NCBI GenBank assembly: GCA_019115845.1
Contig: DXCU01000075.1
Coordinates: forward strand, 1-64,000
Reading direction: 5' to 3'
Source of the DNA: Candidatus Rubneribacter avistercoris
GTDB lineage: Bacteria > Actinomycetota > Coriobacteriia > Coriobacteriales > Eggerthellaceae
DNA: 64,000 bases
Shown here in pieces: positions 9,827 to 19,079 of this stretch (its first letter is position 1; every line of letters begins with the position of its first letter). The notes under the pieces were generated by a model. That model did no database searches. It saw only the letters and a program-made list of their open reading frames with translations, and had not been told where the DNA came from. The position numbers and the translations under genes were made by a program.

Positions 9827-10498
9827 TCACAGGCCCAGCGCTGCGAGCCATTCTTCGGCTGATGCGTCCATGGTGGCCAGGCCCGCCTCGGTCACGGTCA
9901 AACCGTCGAGCACGTTCGCATCCGGACACAGCTCGCGCAGGTCGGCCACCGAAGCAGCGATGGAGCTTGAGCCGGACGTGGCGAACGGCGCGATGGTTTT
10001 ACCCGCGAGGTCACCGCGGTCGGCAAGTGTCTTCACGATCTGCGGGATGTGGCCCCACCATACGGGGAATCCCAGGTAGACGGTGTCGTAGTCGGCCAGG
10101 CTTGGCACGTCGGCCGCCAGCGCGGGGCGCGCGTCTTCGTTTTGCTCGCGCTGGCCGAGGTCCAGCATCTCGTCGTAGTCGGCGGGGTAGGGTGTGGCGG
10201 GTTCGATGCGCACCAGTTCAAGCCCTGTGCGCGCTTGGATGGCCTCGGCCAGCGCGAGCGTGTTGCCCGTGCGCGAGAACACGGCGATCACGGCGCTGCC
10301 ACCGGCAGCGGTGTCGGCGGCAGACGTCCCTTGCTGCGGCTCGGCCTCGGGAGCGGGCTCTTGCGGCTCGGGCTCCGTCGTTTGCTGGGGCGCGGGCTCG
10401 TCGGCGGTTTGCGCGCAGCCGCCGAGCGCAAGCGCTGCCAGGGCTGCCGCCGATGCGCCCACGAACGCGCGGCGGCTCATCGTCTTGGTCTGCCTCAT
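9827..10498 (-). CDS. Exported flavodoxin (Tat/lipoprotein signal)
   Basis: MSRRAFVGASAAALAALALGGCAQ signal followed by AVIAVFSRTGNTLALAEAIQ flavodoxin motif and VYLGFPVWWGHIPQIVKT. Confidence 0.87.
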   Translation of the reverse strand: MRQTKTMSRRAFVGASAAALAALALGGCAQTADEPAPQQTTEPEPQEPAPEAEPQQGTSAADTAAGGSAVIAVFSRTGNTLALAEAIQARTGLELVRIEPATPYPADYDEMLDLGQREQNEDARPALAADVPSLADYDTVYLGFPVWWGHIPQIVKTLADRGDLAGKTIAPFATSGSSSIAASVADLRELCPDANVLDGLTVTEAGLATMDASAEEWLAALGL

Positions 10499-10610
10499 CG
10501 GGAATCCTTTCTCCTCGGCTCTGCGGTTGCGTCCGGCCTAGTCAGCCACCTGCGCGCGGAGTTCGCCGCTTGTGGACGGGTCGTTCCTGTCGTGTTAAAC
10601 TTCGATTGCC

Positions 10611-10641
10611 ATCCTAGAACTTAGAGTTAACTTTAAGTCAA
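10611..10641 (-). promoter_or_regulatory. MerR-type promoter/operator for the exported flavodoxin gene
   Basis: Minus strand: TTGACT-(19 nt)-TAGGAT with near-palindrome CTTAGAGTTAACTTTAAG (10620-10637) in the spacer. Confidence 0.7.
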
Positions 10642-10681
10642 GTGAATGTTTTGTGTATCGATTTGCCGAAAGAAGGACCAG

Positions 10682-11134
10682 ATGCTCTACACCATTGGCG
10701 ACGCGGCGCGGGAGCTGGGCGTGCCCGCCTCAACGCTGCGCTACTACGACAAGGAGGGCCTGCTGCCGCACACCAACCGCAGCGGCAGCGGCATGCGCAT
10801 GTTCACGGAGGACGACTTCGAATGGGTGCGCTTCATCGAACGCTTGAAGCTCTCGGGCATGCCCATCAAGGAGATCAAAAGCTACATCGACCTTTACGAA
10901 CAGGGCGATGAAACCCTCTTGCAGCGCCGCGAGCTCATCTACGCCCGCCGCGACGCGGTGGAGCACGAGTTGGAGCGGCTGCAGGAGACGCTCGCGTTCA
11001 TCACCTACAAGTGCTGGTACTACGACAAGGCCGTGGAGCTGGGTTCGGAGGCCGCCGTGAAGGCCATCCCCATAGACGAGCTGCCGCCCGACATCCGCGC
11101 CATCAAAGAGCGCTGCGGCATCAGCCGCTACTGA
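10682..11134 (+). CDS. MerR family transcriptional regulator (AdhR/NmlR-like)
   Basis: MLYTIGDAARELGVPASTLRYYDKEGLLP HTH_MerR signature; internal ATG at 10682 preferred. Confidence 0.9.
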   Translation: MLYTIGDAARELGVPASTLRYYDKEGLLPHTNRSGSGMRMFTEDDFEWVRFIERLKLSGMPIKEIKSYIDLYEQGDETLLQRRELIYARRDAVEHELERLQETLAFITYKCWYYDKAVELGSEAAVKAIPIDELPPDIRAIKERCGISRY

Positions 11135-11315
11135 GGACGACGGGGGAGCGACAGCGGGCAACATCGAAACTTTAGAGCAATCAATGCATGAAGAAGCGAA
11201 AGCAGATAAATCATTCCGTACGCTGCTAGAACCCGATTGGTAATACCGAGCGCATTTCCTAGCAACCGTAGAGTATTGAATATGATATGATATGAATAAA
11301 TAGAAAGGAACTTCG

Positions 11316-11570
11316 ATGCGGCTGGTAATCCATCCAAGAGTCCACATGAGGCATCCAGAGTTGAGTGAAGATGATGTCAAAACGGCGTTTCGGGGTATGT
11401 TCAAGCACATCTATCGCGAAAACGGTGATCTGGTTGGCGTCGGGATGGATGGGAAGAACCGGCTCGTGGAGATGGTGGCGAGGTACGCCGATGATGGCAT
11501 CGTGATCGTCTACCACGCTTTCACGCCGCCTACACACAATGTCATGCGTGAACTCGGGATGGTCAGATAG
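11316..11570 (+). CDS. Small protein, candidate DUF4258/RelE-like toxin
   Basis: 84 aa (MRLVIHPRVHMRHPELSEDDVKTAFRG...VEMVARYADDGIVIVYHAFTPPTHNVMREL) with compact toxin-like layout; 8-nt gap to the next small ORF. Confidence 0.5.
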   Translation: MRLVIHPRVHMRHPELSEDDVKTAFRGMFKHIYRENGDLVGVGMDGKNRLVEMVARYADDGIVIVYHAFTPPTHNVMRELGMVR

Positions 11571-11578
11571 GAGCGGAT

Positions 11579-11872
11579 ATGGCAGCGACGTTAGAAGAAA
11601 AACTGAACGCAATGCTCGGTATGACGGCCGACGAATTGGAAGAGAGCGCACAGGCGTACGAAGCCGGCGAGATTGATTTCACTTCTGCCGATGAGGTGCG
11701 TGACGGATCGCCATTCGACTACATAGGATCCAGGAGGGAGACGTTCGTTCTTGATGCTGCAGACTTTCGCGGCGTGATGCAGGTTATGAAGATGGATGGA
11801 TGCAGTAAGTCGACCGTATACCGCACCGCTCTCCGCGAATATCTGGATAAGCGCGGATTTGCTCACGCGTAG
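11579..11872 (+). CDS. Small protein, candidate cognate antitoxin (RHH-like C-terminus)
   Basis: 97 aa; C-terminal SKSTVYRTALREYLDKRG resembles a ribbon-helix-helix helix pair; adjacent to the candidate toxin. Confidence 0.45.
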   Translation: MAATLEEKLNAMLGMTADELEESAQAYEAGEIDFTSADEVRDGSPFDYIGSRRETFVLDAADFRGVMQVMKMDGCSKSTVYRTALREYLDKRGFAHA

Positions 11873-11903
11873 CCGATGGGCGCGCCATCGGTGTAGCAGC
11901 AGC

Positions 11904-11931
11904 GCCTCTCTCATGCAAGCACGAGAGAGGC
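11904..11931. terminator. Stem-loop after the small-ORF pair
   Basis: gcctctct (11904-11911) / agagaggc (11924-11931); no T-run. Confidence 0.45.
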
Positions 11932-12051
11932 CCAAACTGGTTTATAGGTCGCAGCAGGTTGAGCGAACCTGTGGCAGTCAATTTCGAGCATGTCACCGCC
12001 TTGGGAGCATAAGCCAATCTCGCAATCAGCAACCTGTCGCGGGCAACCGTC

Positions 12052-13161
12052 TTACGCGAAGTACGCCGCTATCTCGCGCATGCGATCTCCCTGCGCCACG
12101 CCGAAGGGGCAGCGCGCGTCGCAGTGGCCGCAGGAAAGGCAGTCCGCAGCGTTTCTGCCGAGGTGCGCGTAGTGGTCGCGGGCCAGGTCGTCTCCGGCGC
12201 GGGCTAGGTCGTAGTACTTGTTGACCAGCCCCACGTCGATGCCTGCCGGGCAGGGTAGGCAGTGGTTGCAGTACACGCACGCCGGCGCGCTGTTTGCCGG
12301 CGCGAGCGAGGCAGCCTCCGACCAGTCGCGCTCGGCGGGCGAGGCGTCCAGGAACGCCAGCGCCTCTTCGAGGTCGGCCAGCCCGCGCACGCCCGGCAGC
12401 ACGCAGAGCGCACCGGGGCGGTCGAGCGCGTACTGCATAAGCTGCGCGCGCGTGAGCGCCCGCCCAAGCGGCGAGCGCGCGTCGTCAAGCAGCTGCCCGC
12501 CCGCGAACGCCTTCATCACCGAGATGGCCACGCCCGCCTGCTCGCAGTCGCGGTAGAGCGCGGCACGCGCGGCCGCCGTGCCAATGCCGTAGGACCCCTG
12601 CGTGCAGTCATAAGCCGGGTTCACGCTGAACATGATGAGATCGACAAGCCCCGTTTCCAAGAACAGCCGTGCGATGCGCGGGTCGTGCGTGGAGGCGCCC
12701 AGATGGCGCAGCGTGCCCGTCGCCTTGAGGCGCTGCAGGTAGTCCCAGGTGCCGCCGCTCATGACTTGGTCGAAGTCGCGCTCCTCGTCAATGCAGTGCA
12801 CCATGCCGAAGTCGGCGTATCCGATGCCGAGCACCTCCATTTCTTCCTCGAAGGCGCGCGCGATGCGGTCGGCGTCGAGCGTCCAACCGTATTTGCGCTC
12901 CGGCCCCGTCTCGTACACGGCGCCGAAGTGCATCTGCACAATGACGTCATCGCGCCGTCCCGCGAACGCGCGCCCGTAAGCGCGGAAGGGACGAAACTCC
13001 GAGGGGCACAGGTCGAAGAAGTTCACGCCGGCGTTCAGCGCGCGCTCCACCGTGCGTGCGATCTCATCATCGGTCGAGGCGTGGATGGATCCCATCCCCA
13101 GCCCGATCACGCTCACGCGCTCCCCGCCGCGCGGCACCGTGCGGTATTCCATAGCTCCCAT
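12052..13161 (-). CDS. Aldo/keto reductase with C-terminal 4Fe-4S ferredoxin-like domain
   Basis: AKR fold (VIGLGMGSIHAS, GVNFFDLCPSEF) with C-terminal CVYCNHCLPCPAGID and CLSCGHCDARCPFGV cysteine clusters. Confidence 0.9.
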   Translation of the reverse strand: MGAMEYRTVPRGGERVSVIGLGMGSIHASTDDEIARTVERALNAGVNFFDLCPSEFRPFRAYGRAFAGRRDDVIVQMHFGAVYETGPERKYGWTLDADRIARAFEEEMEVLGIGYADFGMVHCIDEERDFDQVMSGGTWDYLQRLKATGTLRHLGASTHDPRIARLFLETGLVDLIMFSVNPAYDCTQGSYGIGTAAARAALYRDCEQAGVAISVMKAFAGGQLLDDARSPLGRALTRAQLMQYALDRPGALCVLPGVRGLADLEEALAFLDASPAERDWSEAASLAPANSAPACVYCNHCLPCPAGIDVGLVNKYYDLARAGDDLARDHYAHLGRNAADCLSCGHCDARCPFGVAQGDRMREIAAYFA

Positions 13162-13191
13162 GCGTCTCCTTCCGAGTTGTCCGACCCGTTT

Positions 13192-13222
13192 AGTATGGAC
13201 CTTGGAGCGTGCTCCAAGTCAA
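13192..13222 (-). promoter_or_regulatory. MerR-type promoter/operator upstream of the aldo/keto reductase
   Basis: Minus strand TTGACT-(19 nt)-CATACT with CTTGGAGCGTGCTCCAAG (plus, 13201-13218) in the spacer. Confidence 0.75.
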
Positions 13223-13331
13223 GCGCCCTCCGACTTGGTTCGACGAAGCCGGAGGGCGCGGGCGCTGCCCGATTGAGGGCTTTGGACGGCGGGCGCTTTG
13301 CCGTCGCCCTGCAGCGGCCAGGCGGCCACCG

Positions 13332-13859
13332 CTACCTGTCTGCCCAGGAAGTGTGGTTCAGATGCATCTGATGGCAGTCGGCGCAGCCTTGCGCCTCTTG
13401 GAGGTCGAGCGCGTCGTGGCGATCATGCCAAGAGCCTTCGGTGTGGCAGCCCGACCGCAGGCAGAAGCCTTCGGTGTTGGCTAAATTGCTCGCCCCCAAC
13501 GGGTCGTCGAAATTTCCCGTCGCCCATGCGATAGCCTCGGACACCTGCTCGTCTATGCGGGGTTCATGGCACTGCAGGCAGGTGACGTTCGCTTCAAGGT
13601 GCCGTGCGGCCATGAGCGTGTCGGCTTCGTAATATCCTTCAACGTAGGAATCCATGGGGGAGTGGCACACCGCGTTGCAGAATCCGGGTTGCTCGTGCCA
13701 GACCCAGAAGCCCGCTCCCGCAACGAGGATTATTGCAGCGGCCATCCCAAGCGCGATGCCGGATTTACGGGAGAGGCGTTTGCGCTTGGGTATGGTCGGG
13801 GTTTCGCGCGGCTCCGCGGCGTTTGCCGTGCCGCGCTCGTTTTTGTTGGTTTCGCTCAT
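13332..13859 (-). CDS. NapC/NrfH-like membrane-anchored tetraheme cytochrome c
   Basis: One N-terminal TM; four heme motifs CNAVCH, CLQCH, CLRSGCH, CADCH; first in GFCNAVCHSPMDSYVEGYY context. Confidence 0.85.
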   Translation of the reverse strand: MSETNKNERGTANAAEPRETPTIPKRKRLSRKSGIALGMAAAIILVAGAGFWVWHEQPGFCNAVCHSPMDSYVEGYYEADTLMAARHLEANVTCLQCHEPRIDEQVSEAIAWATGNFDDPLGASNLANTEGFCLRSGCHTEGSWHDRHDALDLQEAQGCADCHQMHLNHTSWADR

Positions 13860-13929
13860 GGAGGTTCCTCCTTGCGGGTTGTTCTGGTAGGGGCCGGCGC
13901 CCTTGCAGCGAGGCGCCGGCCAGGGGATG

Positions 13930-14583
13930 TCAGCGTGTTGCGGGGGCTTTCAGCAAGGCGGCGTCTTTGCATGTCAGCTCGGCCAGAAGCCGGGCGGCCG
14001 CACCGTACAAAGGCGCATCCTCGGCGGCGAGCCGGGAGGCGAAGGGGCCTGTCCACGTGCCAAGGTGCTGCTCGAGGAACGCCGCGCTTGCCGCACGCGC
14101 CTGTTCGAAGGCGGGTTCGTTGCCTTTCGAGGAGCTTTCCTGCATGCGCTGGGCCAACTGCGCAAGAAAGCCCGTCTCAAGGGCCAGGTGGTCGTCTGAC
14201 ACCTGCGGGTAGCGCTTTGGAAGAAAACCTGACGCCCGGTAGGCCGTGCGAACCTCGAGGGTCACGCGCGTGAACAGCGCCCGGTCCTTAAGCGTCCAAA
14301 CAGACTCCCACGGGGGAGCCGGCAGCGTCCCGGGTCCGACGAACAGGCGGGTGTACTCCCGGCGAGCCGCCGAGGCATCGCTGAGGGCGGAGGCGATGTT
14401 GGCAAAGCCCTCTTCCGGGTCGTTCGCCTCCTCATTGCCACTGATCAGCGCAAACGCCTCATTAGCAAGCTGTATGTCAAAGGCGTCGGCAAGCTCGGCG
14501 GTCGGTTCTTCTGCGAACAGGCGGTGGAGCAGCGAGTACAGATACGTTCTTGCAGCCAGCTGCTCGTCGGTCAAAGCGTTCAC
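13930..14583 (-). CDS. TorD/DmsD-family molybdoenzyme maturation chaperone
   Basis: RTYLYSLLHRLFAEEPTAELADAF...YTRLFVGPGTLPAPPWESVW is TorD-like; sits in a molybdoenzyme operon. Confidence 0.88.
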   Translation of the reverse strand: MNALTDEQLAARTYLYSLLHRLFAEEPTAELADAFDIQLANEAFALISGNEEANDPEEGFANIASALSDASAARREYTRLFVGPGTLPAPPWESVWTLKDRALFTRVTLEVRTAYRASGFLPKRYPQVSDDHLALETGFLAQLAQRMQESSSKGNEPAFEQARAASAAFLEQHLGTWTGPFASRLAAEDAPLYGAAARLLAELTCKDAALLKAPATR

Positions 14584-14595
14584 GGGTGCCTCCTG

Positions 14596-15171
14596 CTACA
14601 CGATCATCTGTCGGCATGGCTCGGCAAACGCCTGCGCCTTCGTGCGCATGAGCAGGTTGGGGGAGGTTTCGGAAGAGGAGGGCAAAACGGGCAAGTCGCT
14701 TGTCAGCTCTTCGCCGTGCGCTGCGCGCAACTCCTCGATGTCCCCGAACTCGATGGCGCGCATGGGGCAGGCGTCCACGCATACGGGGTTCTCGCCGTTG
14801 TCGCGAAACGCCTTGCATGCGTCGCACTTGCCCGAAACCCGTCTATCCTCGTCGTAGGAGGGGTGACCGTAGGGGCACACGGCAACGCAGGTGCGGCATC
14901 CTATGCACTCGTCCTGATCGATGTACACCGTGCCGTCGTCGGCTTTGCGACAGGCTCCAACAGGGCAGTTCTCCACGCAGGCCGGCTGTTCGCAGTGGTT
15001 GCAGGTGGCCGCGAGGCTGAAGCGGGACGCGGCGGGGTATGTCCCAACCTGGTACGTTCTCACCTCGCGGTACACGACATGCGCGGGCAGGTCGTTGCGG
15101 TCTTTGCAAGCCGTCTGGCAGGCACGGCATCCCGTGCAGCGGGCCAGGTCAAAGTAAAATCCCAAAGGCAT
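14596..15171 (-). CDS. DmsB-like 4Fe-4S electron transfer subunit
   Basis: CTGCRACQTACKDRNDLP, CNHCEQPACVENCPVGAC, CIGCRTCVAVCPYGHP, CDACKAF clusters. Confidence 0.93.
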   Translation of the reverse strand: MPLGFYFDLARCTGCRACQTACKDRNDLPAHVVYREVRTYQVGTYPAASRFSLAATCNHCEQPACVENCPVGACRKADDGTVYIDQDECIGCRTCVAVCPYGHPSYDEDRRVSGKCDACKAFRDNGENPVCVDACPMRAIEFGDIEELRAAHGEELTSDLPVLPSSSETSPNLLMRTKAQAFAEPCRQMIV

Positions 15172-15183
15172 GGCGCATCTCCT

Positions 15184-17913
15184 CTACTCGTTGACAACGG
15201 TCGGGTACGGAAGCGGCTTGTCCAGGTCGGCTGGCACTTCGCGTCCTTCGAACTTCTCCACCTGCACAACCACGGAGTTGAATCCCATAACCAGTGACTC
15301 GGCGAAGTACGATCCGTTGAGCGTGCTGTCGGAGGAGCCGAAGTCGATGCCGGTCTCCTCGTCCATCTCCACCCAGCCGCCGTGGGGGATGGCGCAAACA
15401 CCCTCCATGAAGCAGTCGTCGATGGAAAGATGGCGCACCACCTTGCCGTACGGGCTGGTCACCAGCACGGGGTCTCCGTCGGCAAGCCCCCGCTCGGCGG
15501 CGTCTTTGCTGTTCATGTAAAACGGGTTTGCGTACGCTTCGCGCAACCACGGGGTGTTCTCGAGGATGGTGTGCGCGCGGCGCAGATAGTGGGGCTGGAA
15601 GCACTGCAGCGGGTAGTCGCCCTTGGTCTTGGCGCCCCAATCGGAAAACGTCGCCTCGTAGTTGTCCTGCGACTGCAAGAACACGGGGTAGGGCTTGAAC
15701 TCGTGCGCGGACACGCCCATGAGGTTGAGTATGTCGGCGCGCGACTGGCAGTAGATCTCGAATTTGCCGCTTCTCGAAGGGAGCGGATGAGCCTCGGGAT
15801 CCGCGACGAAATCTTGGTAGGCGATCCATGTCCAGTTGTCGTCCTCGCGGCGGGGCACCTGGTAGCTGCCGGTCTTGATGAACTCGTCGTAGTCGATGAC
15901 GCCTTGCTGCGGCTCTCCTTCAAGGCCCAGCTCGTCTATCTTCTCCTGCGTGACGGTGACGAGGGGCTGTATGTCCGTGCCGTCTTCGGTGCGGATGGTG
16001 GAGGTCAGCACGGCGTCGAAGCGACGTTGCGCGTCGGAGCGGGTGTAGAACTCGCTCGGGTCCAAACCGCACTTCGTTGCGAGCAGCTCCACGAATTGAC
16101 GATCGCTCTTCGCTTCGTACAAGGGTTCGCACACGGTGCCCGGTATGAGCATGAAATCACGGTTGATCTGCGTGTTTATCATACCCGTTTCGTATTCGGC
16201 GTTCTCCCAGCGCGTCGTGCAGGGCAGCACGATGTCCGAATACTGCGCCGTGGGGCGGAACTGCCAGGTGTGGCACACCACCAGGTCGAGCCCGCGGAAC
16301 ACCTCGATGGCCTTGTTGATGTCCATATTGGTGGAGAAGCCCTCGTTGTTCTGGGCGAAGTACGCGCGGATGTTGATGTCGCGCTCTTCGGGTTCAACGA
16401 TGGAGGACGATCCGTCGGCGTAGCTGATGGTTCCCATGTAGCGGTAGCTTCCCTTGAGCACGGCCGACCACATCTCGGGTCCGGTGATGGCGTCGTCGTT
16501 GGGGTTGGCTATGGTGAGCGTGCCGATGGCACTGTTTCCCGTGGTCATGGATGCCAGATCGGGCAGGGGTGCGCCGCACTGCACAATGGCCTCGCCGGAG
16601 TTGCCCGCCGAGAAGCTGAAGATGCCGCCGGTGGCGTTGCCCGGCTTTCCCAGGTGGCCTCCCATGCAGCCGATGGTAAGGAACAGCTGCGGGAAGTACT
16701 CCGCCCCGTTGTAGCGTGCCGCCGCGTAGCTGTGCAGGTTCATGACGTTGTTGTCTTTGGCTTGCAGGCGGGCGTACCATTCGATGTCCTCGATCGGCGT
16801 GCCGCAGTACTCGGTGGCCCACTGGGGGGTCTTCGGCTGGCCGTCGTAGACGCCCAGCACGTAGTCGTGGAAATTCTCGTTGACGGTGGCGTCTGCGGGC
16901 ATGCTCTGGGCGTCGAAGCCCACGCAGCACCGATGCAGGAAATCCCAATCAAGGATGGAGCCGTCCTCGTCTTCGGTGATCATCACGTAGGCGACGGCCA
17001 AAAGGAACGCAGTGTCGCTGCCGGGTCGCACCCGTATCCAGCGCGCGTCAAGCGTGGAGGCCGAGAAGTTGTAGTCGGGTCCCACGTACACGAACTCGGT
17101 TCCGTTCTCCTTGGCGCGCATGAAGTGATACATGGGGTTGCCCGCCGAGCACCAGGCCGGATTCGCCGAATACAGCACGATGGTGTCGGCGTTCAGCAGG
17201 TCGAGCCGGTCGTTCGACCCGTTGATGTCGGGGTTGATGGCGTAGGTGATCCCCAAGTTCGGCGTGCCGACGAAGTAGGAGCCGTACGAGTTCGAATTGA
17301 GGAACGGGATATGGCCTCCCAGCTGGTCGAGCACGTTTTCGAGCTGCGCCCCCGCGTAACCGCCGATCATGATGGATCGGTTTCCGTACTCCGCATAGAT
17401 CCGGTCAACCTCCTGCGCGATCATCTCGCACGCCTCGTCCCACGAGATGCGCTCCCACTCGTCTTTGCCGCGCAGTTCTCCGTGGATGTTCTCGCCCCCG
17501 CCCGGCTGCCAGTGCACGCGCTTCATGGGGTACTTGATGCGGTCGGCGCCGAACAGATGCTGGCGCTGCGCGCGGCCGCGCGGGCAGGCGCGCTGCTGGG
17601 GCAGTTCGAAGGTGTCCTCGTGCGTGTCGTCGGTTTTCACGCGCGTCACGATGCCGTCCACGGTGTAGGCGCGCAGCATGCAGCGGCTGCCTCCGCAGTT
17701 GTGCCAGCAGGGCACGGTCACCCACTCGCCCTGCATGGTCGGATCGAACTCCGCATCAAGGCGGTGTCCGTCGGCGGAAACCCCCTGCGTGGGCCTATCG
17801 GCCTCGACCGCGCGCAGCTCGTTTTCTGAGCTGCAGCCGGTTGCGATCACCGCCGCGCTTGCTGCTGCGGCCGCCGCCACGAAGCTCCGTCTTGAGATGG
17901 GGATGGTGCTCAT
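15184..17913 (-). CDS. DmsA-like Tat-exported molybdopterin oxidoreductase catalytic subunit
   Basis: Tat signal ISRRSFVAAAAAASAAVIATGCSS; CWHNCGGSRCMLRAYTVDG...CPRGRAQRQHLFGADRIKYPMKR; GNATGGIFSFSAGNSG; typical length. Confidence 0.93.
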   Translation of the reverse strand: MSTIPISRRSFVAAAAAASAAVIATGCSSENELRAVEADRPTQGVSADGHRLDAEFDPTMQGEWVTVPCWHNCGGSRCMLRAYTVDGIVTRVKTDDTHEDTFELPQQRACPRGRAQRQHLFGADRIKYPMKRVHWQPGGGENIHGELRGKDEWERISWDEACEMIAQEVDRIYAEYGNRSIMIGGYAGAQLENVLDQLGGHIPFLNSNSYGSYFVGTPNLGITYAINPDINGSNDRLDLLNADTIVLYSANPAWCSAGNPMYHFMRAKENGTEFVYVGPDYNFSASTLDARWIRVRPGSDTAFLLAVAYVMITEDEDGSILDWDFLHRCCVGFDAQSMPADATVNENFHDYVLGVYDGQPKTPQWATEYCGTPIEDIEWYARLQAKDNNVMNLHSYAAARYNGAEYFPQLFLTIGCMGGHLGKPGNATGGIFSFSAGNSGEAIVQCGAPLPDLASMTTGNSAIGTLTIANPNDDAITGPEMWSAVLKGSYRYMGTISYADGSSSIVEPEERDINIRAYFAQNNEGFSTNMDINKAIEVFRGLDLVVCHTWQFRPTAQYSDIVLPCTTRWENAEYETGMINTQINRDFMLIPGTVCEPLYEAKSDRQFVELLATKCGLDPSEFYTRSDAQRRFDAVLTSTIRTEDGTDIQPLVTVTQEKIDELGLEGEPQQGVIDYDEFIKTGSYQVPRREDDNWTWIAYQDFVADPEAHPLPSRSGKFEIYCQSRADILNLMGVSAHEFKPYPVFLQSQDNYEATFSDWGAKTKGDYPLQCFQPHYLRRAHTILENTPWLREAYANPFYMNSKDAAERGLADGDPVLVTSPYGKVVRHLSIDDCFMEGVCAIPHGGWVEMDEETGIDFGSSDSTLNGSYFAESLVMGFNSVVVQVEKFEGREVPADLDKPLPYPTVVNE

Positions 17914-18096
17914 TGCGTCCCTCCTGTTTCTGCGGGCGCCACTTTGGCGCCCCTCCCGTCTTTCGCCTTGCGGCTTTCGACTAGATTATTGGGGGGCGCC
18001 CATGCGCAAAGCAAATGCCCATATCGAGTTGTTTTGTATAGCGATAAGGCATACTATGGACTTGAAGAGGGAAAACATAAAAGATAAGGAGGGGCG

Positions 18097-19017
18097 ATGC
18101 CTTCAGTTGACTCGCCGAAGCCGCATCTCGACATCCAGGCCCTGAGGTACTTTCGCGCGTTCGTTCGGGAGGGGACCGTTTTGGGCGCGGCGAAGTCTCT
18201 TCATCTCACCCAGCCGACGCTCTCTCGGCAGCTCATCAACCTCGAAAAGCAGGTGGGTGCGCCGCTGTACGTGAAGGAGGGGCGCCATGTGAAGCTCACC
18301 GAAAAGGGCCGCGTGCTCCTTCGATACGCCGAATCGGTGGTTGATCTGGTTGAGGAGGCCGAGCGCGAGCTTTCCTCGGCCGGATCGCAGGTGTCTGGCG
18401 GGGTGTTCATCGGGCATGGGGAGCCCGCCGCCATGAGGATTGTCACCATGGCGATGATGCATGTGCTTGATCGTTATCCCGATGTGCAGTTCCACCTGTT
18501 CACCGGTTCGACGGGGGATCTGTTCGAGAGGCTTGACACGGGGCTTTTGGATTTCATCGTGGAAAGCGAGGTGGTGGGGCGGCCCGGTTACCGGCAGCTC
18601 ATGATGCCGGTGTCGGACACATGGGGCGTGGTCATGTGCGAGGACGATCCGTTGGCCTTGCGCACCTCCATTCTCCCTTCCGATCTTGAAGGCAGGCCCA
18701 TCCTGTGCTCGCGCCAAGTGATCAAGGCGGGCGTGTTGCGGGATTGGGCGGGCGACTCGTTTGACAAGATGCGCCAAGTTGCCACGTTCAACGCGGGATC
18801 GTCCATGATCAACATGCTGTCCCTGTACGGCATGGCGTACGCGTTCACGTACGAAGACCAGTTTCGGGTCAGCGGGTCGCAGGGGCTGTGCTTTCGGCCG
18901 CTCGATCCGCCGACCGAATCGGAGTGCGGCATCGTGTGGAAGAAGGCTCGCGACCTTTCCGCCGCCGCCTCCGCGTTTCTCGAATCCGTTGAGGAGCTGT
19001 GTCGGGAGTCGGCATGA
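18097..19017 (+). CDS. LysR family transcriptional regulator
   Basis: LRYFRAFVREGTVLGAAKSLHLTQPTLSRQLINLEKQVGAPLYVKEGRHVKLTEKGRVLL; divergent from the Mo-reductase operon. Confidence 0.93.
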   Translation: MPSVDSPKPHLDIQALRYFRAFVREGTVLGAAKSLHLTQPTLSRQLINLEKQVGAPLYVKEGRHVKLTEKGRVLLRYAESVVDLVEEAERELSSAGSQVSGGVFIGHGEPAAMRIVTMAMMHVLDRYPDVQFHLFTGSTGDLFERLDTGLLDFIVESEVVGRPGYRQLMMPVSDTWGVVMCEDDPLALRTSILPSDLEGRPILCSRQVIKAGVLRDWAGDSFDKMRQVATFNAGSSMINMLSLYGMAYAFTYEDQFRVSGSQGLCFRPLDPPTESECGIVWKKARDLSAAASAFLESVEELCRESA

Positions 19018-19079
19018 CGCCGGCTCCCGATCAGCCCCCGCGCCGGCAAGCGGCGGCGAGGGCAAGCGGCGGTGAACCC

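Noticed and set aside
15382-17829. 815-aa plus-strand ORF opposite the DmsA-like gene
   Set aside because: Antisense shadow of a convincing molybdopterin oxidoreductase.
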